This document shows positions 26,168 through 36,203 of a DNA stretch of 64,000 nucleotides, piece by piece. A program made the translations under genes and the position numbers. The stretch covers positions 620,001-684,000 of the forward strand of contig JAMLHW010000001.1 in assembly GCA_023954475.1 (NCBI GenBank), written 5' to 3'. This stretch comes from Anaerolineae bacterium. Lineage in GTDB: Bacteria; Chloroflexota; Anaerolineae; Promineifilales; Promineifilaceae. Position 1 is the first letter of the stretch. Every line of letters starts with the position of its first letter. The notes beneath the pieces are model-generated. The model did not search any database. It saw nothing but the letters and a program-made list of their open reading frames with translations, and had not been told where the DNA came from.

Positions 26168-27439
26168 ATGAATCAAGCGCGTCCGCGTATTGTCATTGTT
26201 GGAGCGGGTTTTGGTGGTTTGTGGGCAGCACAACATCTTGCCGACGCTGAAGCCGATGTGTTTCTAATCGACCGCAACAACTATCACAGTTTTTTGCCGC
26301 TGCTTTACCAGGTAGCGGCGGCCGAAATTGAGCCGGGGCAAATTGCTTATCCGGTGCGTGCCATTTTGCGCAAGCTGCGCAATGTCGAATTTGTCATGGC
26401 TGAAGTAACCGGTGTCGATGTGCAGCGCCAAATTGTGACACTGTCGGACGGCGAATTGGCATATGATTATCTGATTCTGGCGCTGGGTAGCCGGACGCAC
26501 TATTTTGGTGTGGCGGGTGCAGCTGAATATGCGTTTCCGCTAAAGACCATGGCACATGCGATTATCTTGCGCAATCATATTTTGCGCTGTTTTGAACTGG
26601 CTATCCACGAGCAAGATGCCGAAAAGCGGCGACAATTACTGACATTTGCAATTGTCGGTGGCGGCCCAACAGGTGTCGAATATGCCGGTGCGCTCAGCGA
26701 ATTGATCAAGCGTCCGTTGGCACGCGATTATCCGGGTATTGAACTGGATGAGGTGTCGGTGTTGTTGATCGAGGGCACGGATCGCCTTTTGGGCGCTTTG
26801 CCCGACAAACTCGGTGATTATACGCTGGAACGGTTGCAGAAAATGGGCGTCGAGGTGCTTTTGAATACGTTTGTGAGTGGTGTTTCGGCCGAAACAGTCC
26901 AGTTTAGTGACGGGACAACGTTGGCCACCAACACAGTGGTATGGACAGCCGGCGTACAAGGTGAGACATTTGCTGAAAAGTGGGAACTGCCAATGGGTCC
27001 CGGCGGACGCGTACTGGTACAGTCGACATGTCAAGTTGATGGTCTGGAGCGCGTCTATGCTATCGGCGATATGATGTACCTGGAGCAGGACGACGAGCCA
27101 TTGCCGATGCTGGCCCCGGTCGCCACGCAACAGGGCACGTTTGTGGCCCAAAACATCATGCGCCAATTGCGCGGCGAAGCGGTGATGTCGTTCAGATACA
27201 AGGATCGGGGCGCGATGGCAACTATCGGCCGAAATGCTGCCGTCGCTAACATCAGCTCAAGAGCGTTTACAGGATACTTTGCCTGGCTGGTCTGGTTGGC
27301 GATCCATCTGATGAACCTGATTGGTTTCCGCAACCGTTTGATCGTGCTCATCAACTGGGCGTGGAATTATCTCTTTTACGAGCGGGTGGCGCGTTTCATC
27401 TTCGATGCCACAATAGACTCTGATAAAACGCTGGGATAA
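26168..27439 (+). CDS. ndh: Type II NADH:quinone oxidoreductase
   Basis: This single-subunit, non-proton-pumping NADH dehydrogenase of 423 residues has the FAD dinucleotide fold at the N-terminus (IVIVGAGFGGLWAAQHL), the conserved NYHSFLPLLYQVAAAEIEPG, a second Rossmann fold for NADH (FAIVGGGPTGVEYAGAL) and the quinone-site-type segment APVATQQGTFVAQNI. A hydrophobic C-terminal region should attach it to the inner membrane. A Shine-Dalgarno (TGGAGAAAG) precedes the ATG at 26168. It is complementary to the proton-pumping Complex I encoded 9 kb downstream, giving the cell two NADH entry points. It converges on the next gene with only eight bases between stops. Confidence 0.94.
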   Translation: MNQARPRIVIVGAGFGGLWAAQHLADAEADVFLIDRNNYHSFLPLLYQVAAAEIEPGQIAYPVRAILRKLRNVEFVMAEVTGVDVQRQIVTLSDGELAYDYLILALGSRTHYFGVAGAAEYAFPLKTMAHAIILRNHILRCFELAIHEQDAEKRRQLLTFAIVGGGPTGVEYAGALSELIKRPLARDYPGIELDEVSVLLIEGTDRLLGALPDKLGDYTLERLQKMGVEVLLNTFVSGVSAETVQFSDGTTLATNTVVWTAGVQGETFAEKWELPMGPGGRVLVQSTCQVDGLERVYAIGDMMYLEQDDEPLPMLAPVATQQGTFVAQNIMRQLRGEAVMSFRYKDRGAMATIGRNAAVANISSRAFTGYFAWLVWLAIHLMNLIGFRNRLIVLINWAWNYLFYERVARFIFDATIDSDKTLG

Positions 27440-27447
27440 CAGCCGGA

Positions 27448-29541
27448 TCACTCGATGTTCACACGCCAAATGGTTCCTGCCCAAACCTGGTCGAGGATTT
27501 GGTCCGGTTTGTCGAGCAGTGTCACTTCCATTTGTGGAAAGGTGATCAGGAAAGACGTCTGATCCTGTAGCAGACTGTCATCCAACGGCCAACCGCTACC
27601 GTCTGGTGTTTCCATCCAGTAAATCGGCCGACCCGCATCATGCCAACGTCGTAGTTGTGACATGAAGGCAGTGCGGTTGACAGCCGCCGGATTGCGCAAG
27701 GTAAAAACATCGTGATCAAACAGAAAGCGCAGCGGCGTGCCGATGAAATCACCGTAACCGACTGGTTGCGCGTCATCGACGAGCAGCACAGCGCGGGGTT
27801 CCAGTTGGGCATTGACCGCCTCGATCTGCGCTGTCACGCCGGCGAAATCGCGCTGTGTGACGAAGCCGCGTGCTGACCATGCCAGCGCACCCAGCCAAAC
27901 GACCGCAATGACAATCCCCAACACCCAGCGTAATCGCTCCCGTTGCGCCAGAAACCAGCCGGGAATGGTCGCCGCAGCGATCATCGCAAACGGTAAAACG
28001 GCCGGTACGAGGCGGCGCATGGCATAGATTTGGCGCGGATTATTGCGTAGCGACCACAGGTAGAGCAGGGCAAAAAACAGGCCGATGGCGATAGTGAAGA
28101 AGGTGCGTTGGTTGATGTGCCATATCAGATAACACGCGCCGGCGACACTGAGCGCAATGCCGATGGGCGACAGATACCAGCCGAGGCGTACCAGGTTTTC
28201 CTGCTCAAGTGAAAAACGCGGTGTGTCGATGAACAGATTCGGCCGAATAAACCAGCCATACAGCGCCAATAACACCACAACACCGATAACGCCGAGTAAA
28301 AATGGGCGACGCCACTGCGCCAATTGGTCGATCCGCTGCCGGAAGCGCAACAGCACAAAAAGGGTGACCGCCAGGATGAGCAGTGCTGCCAGCGGCAAAT
28401 ACCAGGATCGACCAGCCACACGCAGCATGAAGCCGTATACGCTGTTGAAATAAGGCCGGCTTTGCATGACGCCATGCAGCCCGGCGTGCAGTGCAAACAG
28501 AGAAAGCGGCAAGGCAAACCACCAAAACGCAGCGGCTGTCCATGAATGGCGACGCAGCCACAGCCAGACAGCGATTGACACCGGTACAGCCAGGATGAAA
28601 AGCATGTCAATACGAGCCAACATTGTCTGGCCGAGCATGATACCGGCCAGTAATGCCCAAACACGACGGGAGTCTTCGGCCGAATCGCCATCCAGTCCAC
28701 CTAACCAGTTGCCCAACGCCCAAATGCCCGTCCACAGCAAAAATTGGGTTAACGGCTCAGTGGTCGGATAACGGGCAAACCAGATTTGCAGTGCGTTAAC
28801 TGTCAAACCGGCCAATGCCAGCAGCGCGATGCGCCAATCAAGCTGATCGCGGGCTGTCAGATAGACAATGAAGCTGCTCAGAAGCGCCCACATCCCTGTC
28901 ATCAGCAGCGCCGCGTCGAGGCCGCCGAGTGTGTAGGCGACCGCCTGCCACGCCGGGTGCAGCGGATAAAATTGTGGTGTGATTTCACCCTGTGCCAGGT
29001 CGGTAGCAAAAAAACCGGCCTGATAGGTGTGATTGGCACCGGTGGGTTGTGGCAGTCGGTAGAGCAGCGCATCGTGCAGCGCCGGGTCAAGTTCGGCGAC
29101 AGCCTGATCGTAAAACACGATGCTGCCTGTTTTGTCAATGTTGGCAGCGAGATTGACGTAAACACCGGCATCGCCGCTACCGATGACGAATTCGTGGGGA
29201 CGCAGGAAGAGCCATGCAGCGAATGGCAGCCAGAGTAAAAGCAGAGCGGCAGACGGATGCAGTTGTGGCGCTGGGGTCGGTTTTACGATGTCGCGGACGA
29301 GAAGCCGCACACTCATGATACTGATCGGCAGCAGCCAGAGCAGGGCTAGTGTAACGGGTGAGTAGAATCCGAATTCGGCCGAAATGACCACCAGCCACCC
29401 GTTGATGCCCACGCCGAACGCAATCGCTGCCGGCAGACGGGCGAGTCGGTCAACGGTAAAGGCAGGAAACTGGCGTAGCAAGAGCGCACCGGTCAGCCAG
29501 TTGGCAGTGATGAGGATGGGAATGGCGAGCCAGACACTCAT
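27448..29541 (-). CDS. Large polytopic membrane protein, GT-C glycosyltransferase-like
   Basis: This 697-residue protein has a dozen or more hydrophobic segments spread over the first 560 residues and a soluble C-terminal part of about 130 residues. It resembles PMT/ArnT-type GT-C enzymes: an early acidic loop GSGDAGVYVNLAANI after the first membrane segments, and WFARYPTTEPLTQFL further on. GT-C enzymes use lipid-linked sugars on the outer face of the membrane. No specific family is recognised. The ATG at 29541 follows a TATAAT about 55 bases upstream. Its 3' end nearly meets ndh. Confidence 0.7.
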   Translation of the reverse strand: MSVWLAIPILITANWLTGALLLRQFPAFTVDRLARLPAAIAFGVGINGWLVVISAEFGFYSPVTLALLWLLPISIMSVRLLVRDIVKPTPAPQLHPSAALLLLWLPFAAWLFLRPHEFVIGSGDAGVYVNLAANIDKTGSIVFYDQAVAELDPALHDALLYRLPQPTGANHTYQAGFFATDLAQGEITPQFYPLHPAWQAVAYTLGGLDAALLMTGMWALLSSFIVYLTARDQLDWRIALLALAGLTVNALQIWFARYPTTEPLTQFLLWTGIWALGNWLGGLDGDSAEDSRRVWALLAGIMLGQTMLARIDMLFILAVPVSIAVWLWLRRHSWTAAAFWWFALPLSLFALHAGLHGVMQSRPYFNSVYGFMLRVAGRSWYLPLAALLILAVTLFVLLRFRQRIDQLAQWRRPFLLGVIGVVVLLALYGWFIRPNLFIDTPRFSLEQENLVRLGWYLSPIGIALSVAGACYLIWHINQRTFFTIAIGLFFALLYLWSLRNNPRQIYAMRRLVPAVLPFAMIAAATIPGWFLAQRERLRWVLGIVIAVVWLGALAWSARGFVTQRDFAGVTAQIEAVNAQLEPRAVLLVDDAQPVGYGDFIGTPLRFLFDHDVFTLRNPAAVNRTAFMSQLRRWHDAGRPIYWMETPDGSGWPLDDSLLQDQTSFLITFPQMEVTLLDKPDQILDQVWAGTIWRVNIE

Positions 29542-29599
29542 AGGAGTTTACCGTGCCGGTTCACACCACCATGACTGATGGTGACCGATCTGCATTCCC

Positions 29600-29605
29600 A
29601 TTATA
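29600..29605 (-). promoter_or_regulatory. -10 box (TATAAT) upstream of the GT-C-like gene
   Basis: A perfect TATAAT on the minus strand lies about 58 bases before the ATG at 29541. A small dyad CACCAT/ATGGTG (29569-29584) lies between them in the leader. The -35 is weak. Confidence 0.4.
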
Positions 29606-29725
29606 ACCGGTGTAGTCTGTAGTTGTTATCAGGATAGATCAGTGGTAAATCGGCCGATGGTGAAGCGATATTACCCCGAGATGCACGGCGGAATTGTGCG
29701 TTAAATCTGTTCGTAACAAATTGTA

Positions 29726-31207
29726 TTAAGCGCTGCCCGTGATTGTGACAACTGCGACAGCAACGGCGGCGGCCAGTTCCTGCGCGTGCGCAACGTCCGT
29801 TTCGTCAAATGTGCCGTCGCTTTTATTCAGCAATTGCAGCACACCGGTAATTGTATCTTGAAACAGAAGGGGTACGCACAACATGGAGCGCGTGACAATA
29901 CTGTTTGTCTCTTCAGCAACAACAGGCGCAGTTTCTTCGGACGCTTCGTTGCGGTATGCCCACTGGCCGCTGCCGGCAACCTGGGTGATCATACCGTCAT
30001 CGGCCGAAACAGCTTCACCCTCACGCGATTCGGCCGAAACACCCACATCAGCTACACAGGTCATCATACCAGTTTGCGCGTCAGGCAGCCATAAGCGACA
30101 TGCCTCCACCGGATTGCTTCGATAAACGGCGGCAACGACATCCGTCAGCAACTGTGCCGCTGGAGCCTGCCGGCTGGCCGCATGAACGATCCGTACCAGC
30201 GCTTCGTGCTGTTGCTGGCGATGTCGCCGGGCCAGGCCAATTTCCTCTGCGTTGTGCAAGGCAATGCCAGTGAACAAGCCCAGTACCGACATGAAAATCT
30301 CGTCTTGCTCACTGAACGTCCGCGGCGCTTGATAATGGTGGACACACAATACGCCTAAAACATCATCCTTGTACTTGACTGGAGCGTAAAGCAGTGAACG
30401 GATCTTGCTGTTGCCGGAAAGATCAACTCCTTGAATAAAGTCGTGATGCCGGAAAACCTGCCCATCATCCAATACATTCTGGACATAAGGGTTGTGCTGC
30501 GCACTCTTCCGCACTCTGGGCTGCATCTCGTCGCTGCGCAAGATAATTTGCACAATATCAGTCTTGTCTGACCGCAGAAACAATTGTGCATCGCCTGCCC
30601 CACACTGCGCCACCGCATTGCGCAGTGCTTCCACAATAATTGTGTCGCGATCAGTCAGTGCTGTCAGCGTCGTGCTGATTTGCAGAAGTTGTTTGATCCG
30701 CGTGTGTAGCTGACGGATGTTGTTGTGTGCGACGAAAAGGCGCTCAGTAAGTGCGGCTTCATTGTTCTGAGTTGTGCTTAAACCGAGTGCGCGTTCGATT
30801 GTGTTGATAACTTCTTCAACTGTAAACGGCTTGACAATATAATCCTTTACACCCAGCCGGAAAGCTTCGACCGCACTTTTTTCGGAGCCGTCACCAGTGA
30901 TCAAAACTACCGGCGTCGTAATGTTTTCCTGGGCCAATGCCTCCAGTACGTCAAGTCCGGTCATTTGAGGCAAGTTGAGATCGAGAATGATGAGATCAGG
31001 CTTTTCGTGGCGAATTTTGTCTAGCGCAGTCCGCCCATCTAAAGCATAGGATGAGCGAAACCCGTAATTGGGCAGCAACGTGTTTGCCAGCAAGCGTACC
31101 ATGTCGTAACTGTCATCTACGACCAATATCCGACCTTTGCTGGCTGTTGTTTCTGTCATCTGGTTTTTCGCTTGAATCGATCCATTCTCAGCGAGTTGAT
31201 CTGTCAC
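29726..31207 (-). CDS. Response regulator with receiver and two GAF domains
   Basis: This 493-residue signalling protein has a receiver domain at about 25-145 with the acidic pair in VVDDSYD, the phosphorylation Asp in LIILDLNLPQMTG, and the Lys of DYIVKPF. A coiled linker (about 150-190) follows, then a GAF domain (about 190-330) and a second GAF-like domain (about 350-490, with SMLCVPLLFQDTITGVLQLL). No DNA-binding, GGDEF, phosphatase or kinase domain is present, so the output is unclear. The GTG at 31207 has GGA seven bases upstream; an ATG at 31159 would start MTETTASKGR and is an alternative. No partner histidine kinase is adjacent. Confidence 0.88.
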   Translation of the reverse strand: MTDQLAENGSIQAKNQMTETTASKGRILVVDDSYDMVRLLANTLLPNYGFRSSYALDGRTALDKIRHEKPDLIILDLNLPQMTGLDVLEALAQENITTPVVLITGDGSEKSAVEAFRLGVKDYIVKPFTVEEVINTIERALGLSTTQNNEAALTERLFVAHNNIRQLHTRIKQLLQISTTLTALTDRDTIIVEALRNAVAQCGAGDAQLFLRSDKTDIVQIILRSDEMQPRVRKSAQHNPYVQNVLDDGQVFRHHDFIQGVDLSGNSKIRSLLYAPVKYKDDVLGVLCVHHYQAPRTFSEQDEIFMSVLGLFTGIALHNAEEIGLARRHRQQQHEALVRIVHAASRQAPAAQLLTDVVAAVYRSNPVEACRLWLPDAQTGMMTCVADVGVSAESREGEAVSADDGMITQVAGSGQWAYRNEASEETAPVVAEETNSIVTRSMLCVPLLFQDTITGVLQLLNKSDGTFDETDVAHAQELAAAVAVAVVTITGSA

Positions 31208-31640
31208 TTAGAATTCCAAGTTTCACACTGCTTCGATTCTTTCAGTATCGAATCGAGCGGCTTGTCCCGTAGCATTGCGGATTACCGAAAATCAGGTTCC
31301 TGTTGTTATTTTCCCATTGTGTTGCGCATGCATTAAGAGTTAGTTTAGACTTGCACAATTACGATCTATCTTACATTTGCCTTACTATAGTATAAATCAA
31401 CGCGACTTTTACGATCAATATCAATACTCTCAATGTAACATCTGTGTACGGTTCTGGATTTTAGCAACTATTCAGGATTAAGCAGGTGCAAAAGCAGTGA
31501 TTTCTTCAATGGCATTTGCCCTAGAAATACAGAGGTTGTTGGCTAAGCAGCCGTAGTTGGCAGAAACGCGGTACTATCGTTGTAGCTCGCGCATTGAAGA
31601 CAACATGTGAGCTGGGAGTAGATCCACTGGAGGAATGAAG
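31208..31640. other. 433-base AT-rich intergenic region between divergent genes
   Basis: This region separates the response regulator (minus) from the DUF2200 gene (plus). It contains the minus-strand promoter near 31389-31418 and is the most AT-rich stretch of the window around 31330-31450. I see no convincing ORF, RNA gene or terminator in it, and it has no TCGGCCGA copy. A GGAGGA site at its right end serves the DUF2200 gene. Confidence 0.6.
31389..31418 (-). promoter_or_regulatory. Putative promoter of the response regulator gene
   Basis: On the minus strand TTGATC (31413-31418), an 18-base spacer and TATACT (31389-31394) would give a leader of about 175 bases. Confidence 0.5.
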
Positions 31641-31988
31641 ATGCCTGGACATCGTATTTTTGTGACACCTTTTTCAAGTGTATATCCGTTATATGTTCAA
31701 AAAGCGGAACGTAAGAATCGTTTGAAAGAAGAAGTTGACCGAATCATCTGCTGGTTGACTGGCTACGACCAGGCAGGCTTAGAGCAGCAAATTGAGCAGG
31801 AAAACGATTTTGAAACCTTTTTTGCTCAAGCACCGGCTATTCATCCAAACAGCGCGCTGATTACAGGCGTAGTGTGTGGTGTTCGCGTGGAGGAGGTCGA
31901 AGATCCGCTCATGCAAAAGATACGCTATTTGGACAAATTGATCGATGAGCTTGCAAAAGGCAAGGCGATGGAGAAGATTTTGCGGTAG
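31641..31988 (+). CDS. DUF2200 family protein
   Basis: This short soluble protein of 115 residues matches the uncharacterised DUF2200 family over its whole length as I remember it: [15 protein letters not shown] near the N-terminus, [30 protein letters not shown] and the near-invariant end [20 protein letters not shown] followed by [19 protein letters not shown]. The family is scattered across bacteria by apparent horizontal transfer and its function is unknown. The ATG at 31641 is preferred because GGAGGA then has normal spacing; an ATG at 31635 overlaps that site. It stands alone between long non-coding stretches. Confidence 0.9.
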   Translation: MPGHRIFVTPFSSVYPLYVQKAERKNRLKEEVDRIICWLTGYDQAGLEQQIEQENDFETFFAQAPAIHPNSALITGVVCGVRVEEVEDPLMQKIRYLDKLIDELAKGKAMEKILR

Positions 31989-32331
31989 TGAGCCGTTCGG
32001 CTAAATGACATGATCGCGATTGAATGAGACGGGAATGATGCAATGCTGACTTACAAAGCAAGCTCTTCCTGAACTTTGACGGCTTTCTGCTTCTTCCTAG
32101 CCGCAGATAACACCGATGGACACTATGACAACTTTCACATGAAATGGGTAGCAGGTTTGTAGGGGATTCGCAGAAATTCGGTATAATCAACTTAAGTATT
32201 CGGGAGCTGTACCGTGCTGTATGTCAATAATAGGATGACATATCCCGGTTTGTTTATGATTGTTGCAACTACCCCGAAACAGGTTCTATGACGCGTTTGC
32301 AGTTCGCTTGCTCATAGTTGCTTTCAGCATC
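31989..32331. other. 343-base non-coding region with the dnaG promoter
   Basis: It contains a TATAAT at 32182-32187 in the context ATTCGGTATAAT, giving dnaG a leader of about 140 bases. Inside that leader lies a dyad, ATGTCA (32221-32226) and TGACAT (32236-32241), spaced by nine bases, a possible operator. No coding sequence is supported; the minus-strand frame at 31909-32190 has no family resemblance. Confidence 0.5.
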
Positions 32332-34248
32332 ATGACAGTAACACAAGAAATTAAAGACCGCCTCGACATTGTCGATATTATCGGTGAATCGATGTCACTG
32401 CGTAAAGCAGGCAATAGTTACACTGGCTTCTGCCCATTCCACCATAATACACGCACGCCTGCCTTTGTCGTTTTCCCCGAGACACAGACATGGCGCTGTT
32501 TTGGTGCCTGTGCGGATGGCGGAGATGTCTTTAACTATGTCATGCGTAAGAATGGACTCGATTTTCCCGAGGCGTTGAAGATGTTGGCGTTGCGGGCAGG
32601 TGTGGAGCTGAAACCGCAGACAGCGGCGCGCCGGATGCAGCAAGGGGCTGAAGATCGTCTGTCTAATTTATTGATGGTGATTGCTGACTATTATCATCAC
32701 TTGTTGTTGCACGCGCCGCAAGCGGAACAAGCGCGGCGCTATCTGGCGGGGCGTGCGTTATCGGCCGAAACCATCGCCACATTCAAAATCGGGTATGCAC
32801 TCGACAGTTGGGACGCCGTCAAGACACATTTCGCTTCACTCGGCTACGATCAGCAAGATTTACTTGCGGTTGGCGTACTTACCAAAAACGAAGACAAGAA
32901 CACAATTTATGATCGTTTTCGCAACCGTATCATGTTTCCCATTCGCAATGCCGGCGGAAGCGTCGTCGGGTTTGGTGCGCGAACACTTGACAAAGACGGC
33001 ATACCCAAATATCTTAATTCGCCGCAAACGATCCTGTTTGACAAGAGCCATCTGCTCTACAATCTCGATTTGGCCAAACGTCATATTCGAGAAGCGCACT
33101 GCGCTGTCGTTGTCGAAGGATACATGGATGTTCTCCAGGCATGGCAGCACGGCTTCCACAATGTGGTTGCCCAAATGGGCACTGCATTGACCGAACAGCA
33201 ACTGCGTTTGCTCAAGCGCCAGACCAAAAAATTCGTCATTGCCCTTGACGCCGACGCCGCTGGTGCCAAAGCAACGCTGCGCAGTCTGGAGGTTGCCCGC
33301 GAGACGCTCGATCGTGATATTGATTTTGGTTTTGATGCCCGTGGATTGGTGCGTTTTGAAGGCCGTCTCCAGACCACCATAGAAGTGGCAACGCTGCCAC
33401 CCGGACTGGACCCTGACGATATTATTCGCAAAGACCCAGCGCAATGGGAAGCGATTATCCAGTCAGCACAACCAACTGTGGACTATGTCATTGACGTGTT
33501 GACGCGCGATCTCGATTTGACGGATGCCAAGGCTAAGTCTGCCGTTGGCCGACGTATTACACCGTTGATTATGGACATTCCCGACGCGATTATACGCGAC
33601 CATTATTGGCAGATATTGGCGCGAAAGATCGAAACTGATGTCATGCATCTGCGCCAGGCAGCCTTGTCGGTACCACAGATAAAAAGTGCCATCCCACAGC
33701 AACACAAGCCGCTGCAATACAGCAAAAGTCGTGTTGGTATGGCGCAGCGTCAGGCAGATTTTTTGGGACACTGTTTGCGTTTTCCGCGTTTAGTCATCCT
33801 GGTGGATGAAAAGCTGCGCCAAAGTGATCTACCTGCCGTATCTGAGCGCGATTTTCTGACGATTGAAGACAAGCTGTTGTGGGGTTATGTGTACGAGGAA
33901 GCTTTTGACGGTGCGGTTGTGCTGGGAGATTGGGAGACGCATTTTGATGAAAGTGTTGCTGAGCGTGCTATTGAGTTGACGGAGTTGCCGTTGACCGATC
34001 CGGCCGAGTCAGATCGGTTGCCGGATGTTTTGACATTGTCGGTGTTGAGTTGGCGACTGGAATGGGCTAAACGCCAGCGCCTGCAGTTGAAACAACTGAT
34101 CGATGAGGCTAAACGTGTGAATGACGATGAGGCGTTGGTATCATTGACTGAGCAGGTTGTTGATTTGTCGTTGCAGACAAATAGCATCAATCGAGCACGC
34201 CATGGCTTGTCGGCTATGAGCAAGCGCCAGGGCGGCGCTACGCCGTGA
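32332..34248 (+). CDS. dnaG: DNA primase
   Basis: This enzyme synthesises RNA primers for replication. The 638 residues start MTVTQEIKDRLDIVDIIGES, the usual DnaG N-terminus, followed by the CHC2 zinc finger (CPFHHNTRTP ... WRCFGAC, about 36-62), the catalytic core with the TOPRIM acidic motifs VVVEGYMDVLQAW (about 258) and ALDADAAG, and a C-terminal helicase-interaction region. The ATG at 32332 is preferred over upstream in-frame starts that add an unrelated extension; its Shine-Dalgarno is weak. rpoD follows after ten bases, reproducing the classical macromolecular synthesis operon but without rpsU. Confidence 0.95.
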   Translation: MTVTQEIKDRLDIVDIIGESMSLRKAGNSYTGFCPFHHNTRTPAFVVFPETQTWRCFGACADGGDVFNYVMRKNGLDFPEALKMLALRAGVELKPQTAARRMQQGAEDRLSNLLMVIADYYHHLLLHAPQAEQARRYLAGRALSAETIATFKIGYALDSWDAVKTHFASLGYDQQDLLAVGVLTKNEDKNTIYDRFRNRIMFPIRNAGGSVVGFGARTLDKDGIPKYLNSPQTILFDKSHLLYNLDLAKRHIREAHCAVVVEGYMDVLQAWQHGFHNVVAQMGTALTEQQLRLLKRQTKKFVIALDADAAGAKATLRSLEVARETLDRDIDFGFDARGLVRFEGRLQTTIEVATLPPGLDPDDIIRKDPAQWEAIIQSAQPTVDYVIDVLTRDLDLTDAKAKSAVGRRITPLIMDIPDAIIRDHYWQILARKIETDVMHLRQAALSVPQIKSAIPQQHKPLQYSKSRVGMAQRQADFLGHCLRFPRLVILVDEKLRQSDLPAVSERDFLTIEDKLLWGYVYEEAFDGAVVLGDWETHFDESVAERAIELTELPLTDPAESDRLPDVLTLSVLSWRLEWAKRQRLQLKQLIDEAKRVNDDEALVSLTEQVVDLSLQTNSINRARHGLSAMSKRQGGATP

Positions 34249-34258
34249 GTAGTTGAAA

Positions 34259-35914
34259 ATGAGCGGACAACTGGAAGCTGACATAACCGCTTTGCTGCAG
34301 CAGGCACGTCAAGAACGCACAATAGATGAAGCTGAAATTCAAGCATTGTTGTTTTCGGCCGATGAAGCGGTAATAGATGCCCTGTATGATCTGTTTCGCC
34401 GGGAAGGCATTGCCATTACAACGGAGATCGATATCATGCCGGACGATTCAGAATTAGGTGACACCAGTGCATTGGCTTCCTTGGTCGGTGAAGATCAAGA
34501 TCAGGATAGCAACAACCAGCCATCGACGCGCACAGAGAACATCTTCAGCGAAGATGACCCCGTACAAACCTATTTACGTGAAGTTGGCCGCGTGCCGCTG
34601 CTGAAAGCGGAACAAGAGGTGTGGCTGTCCACACAACTTGGCGCAGCAACGCGCCTGGAAGATTTGGCGACACAAGCCCAGGAAGCCGGTATCACCGAAG
34701 ACGTACAACGTCATGTCATGATAGCCAACTACGATGCACTCATCGAGAGTTGGGCAAATGCGTTTACTGCGGCGGAAGAATTGGGCACCGAACCACCGGA
34801 AATGGAGCGGTTGGTACACGAAGCCCAGGAATTGCGTCAGAGTTGGCACGCCGATACGCCATCTTACCTGCGCTTGTTTCTGAACAATGGCGAATGGGGA
34901 CAAGATGAAACGTGGACTCGGCTGGCTGAGATTATGTTTAAGGTGTTGACGGCGATTTACTTGTTGCCGAACCGTTTGTCGCGCCATATGTTGTTGCATT
35001 ACGAGCAAACAGGGGAATTGGCTTCGGCCGAAACCTTTGCTGAATGGCTCGATGAAGCCGATGTTGACCTCGACTATAACGAGTACATGATCCTCAACCT
35101 GGCTGAAGAAGCCAAAATCAGTCTGACCACCGCCAATCTGCGTCTCGTCGTCAGCGTCGCCAAACGATACATGAATCGAGGCATCCACCTGCTCGATCTC
35201 ATTCAGGAAGGCAACGTCGGCTTGTTGCGTGCCGTTGAGAAATTTGATCCAACCAAAGGGTATAAATTCAGCACCTATGCTACCTGGTGGATTCGCCAGG
35301 CAGTTAGCCGCGCCATTGCAGACCAGGCACGCACCATCCGCATTCCCGTCCATATGGTAGAGACAATCAACAAAATCATGCGTGCACAGCGCGACATGGT
35401 ACAGAAGCTGGAACGCGATCCGACAACTGAGGAACTGGTATTGGAACTCGACTTTCTGGAACCGGCCGAAGTTGCCGCCATCAGAACTGCTCAGGAAAAC
35501 GGCATGCCTGTCGATCCGGTATTGCAACGCAAATTAAACCAGGCGGTAGCGAAAGTCCGCAATATCCTCAAAATTTCACAAGACCCGATGTCGCTGTCCA
35601 CGCCGGTCGGTGACGGCGACTCCACGACATACGGCGACTTCATCCCCGATGACACGATTGCCGAGCCAATTGACGTTGCGTCGCGCGAACTGCTACGTGA
35701 GCAAATTCGCTCCGCCCTCGATTTTCTCACAGAGCGAGAACGGCAAGTGCTGGAACTGCGCTTTGGTTTGGTCGATGGCAAAGACCATACATTGGAAGAA
35801 GTTGGCAAGCAATTCGGTGTCACCCGCGAGCGCATTCGCCAGATCGAAGCCAAAGCACTGCGTAAATTACGCCATCCCAGCCGTAGCCGCGCCCTGCGTG
35901 ATTATCTGAGCTAA
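34259..35914 (+). CDS. rpoD: Principal RNA polymerase sigma factor (sigma-70)
   Basis: This 551-residue primary sigma factor has an N-terminal acidic region 1.1, region 1.2 ([20 protein letters not shown], about 100-120), a non-conserved insert, region 2 with [20 protein letters not shown] and the -10-binding [20 protein letters not shown], region 3 with [14 protein letters not shown], and region 4.2 with the helix-turn-helix ([20 protein letters not shown]). The strict conservation of 2.4 and 4.2 fits the TTGACA/TATAAT-like promoters seen in this window. The ATG at 34259 is taken; a TTG six bases earlier is also in frame. It is probably co-transcribed with dnaG. Confidence 0.97.
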   Translation: MSGQLEADITALLQQARQERTIDEAEIQALLFSADEAVIDALYDLFRREGIAITTEIDIMPDDSELGDTSALASLVGEDQDQDSNNQPSTRTENIFSEDDPVQTYLREVGRVPLLKAEQEVWLSTQLGAATRLEDLATQAQEAGITEDVQRHVMIANYDALIESWANAFTAAEELGTEPPEMERLVHEAQELRQSWHADTPSYLRLFLNNGEWGQDETWTRLAEIMFKVLTAIYLLPNRLSRHMLLHYEQTGELASAETFAEWLDEADVDLDYNEYMILNLAEEAKISLTTANLRLVVSVAKRYMNRGIHLLDLIQEGNVGLLRAVEKFDPTKGYKFSTYATWWIRQAVSRAIADQARTIRIPVHMVETINKIMRAQRDMVQKLERDPTTEELVLELDFLEPAEVAAIRTAQENGMPVDPVLQRKLNQAVAKVRNILKISQDPMSLSTPVGDGDSTTYGDFIPDDTIAEPIDVASRELLREQIRSALDFLTERERQVLELRFGLVDGKDHTLEEVGKQFGVTRERIRQIEAKALRKLRHPSRSRALRDYLS

Positions 35915-36002
35915 CCTGCCCTTTGGACTGATTCGGTTGAAATCTGTGAACGATAGCCAAAACCCTGTCGCTTTTGGATATCGGTCTGGCTCTCCATTCC
36001 CG

Positions 36003-36031
36003 TTGCTGGGCAATTTTGCTTGTGATAAAAT
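36003..36031 (+). promoter_or_regulatory. Sigma-70 promoter of the nuo operon
   Basis: TTGCTG (36003-36008), a 17-base spacer and TAAAAT (36026-36031). It would give a leader of about 165 bases before nuoA. Confidence 0.55.
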
Positions 36032-36203
36032 GCACGAAGCCCAAGTGGGAGCGCAATTTGCGTTGAACCAAAGCGGCATTCAATAGTGCGCAATGTGACT
36101 GAACTGGTATCATAGTGTGACGCGCACCCTTCTCCATTGATTGCGCGGGTGACTTTGGCGATATGAACCGGGATTAAACTCCTACAACGAAGACAAGACG
36201 CTT

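Noticed and set aside
31909-32190. Minus-strand 93-residue frame between the DUF2200 gene and dnaG
   Set aside because: No ribosome site, no homology that I recognise, and it overlaps the 3' end of the DUF2200 gene.
34574-35527. 317-residue antisense frame over rpoD
   Set aside because: No family resemblance, and the sense gene is the principal sigma factor.
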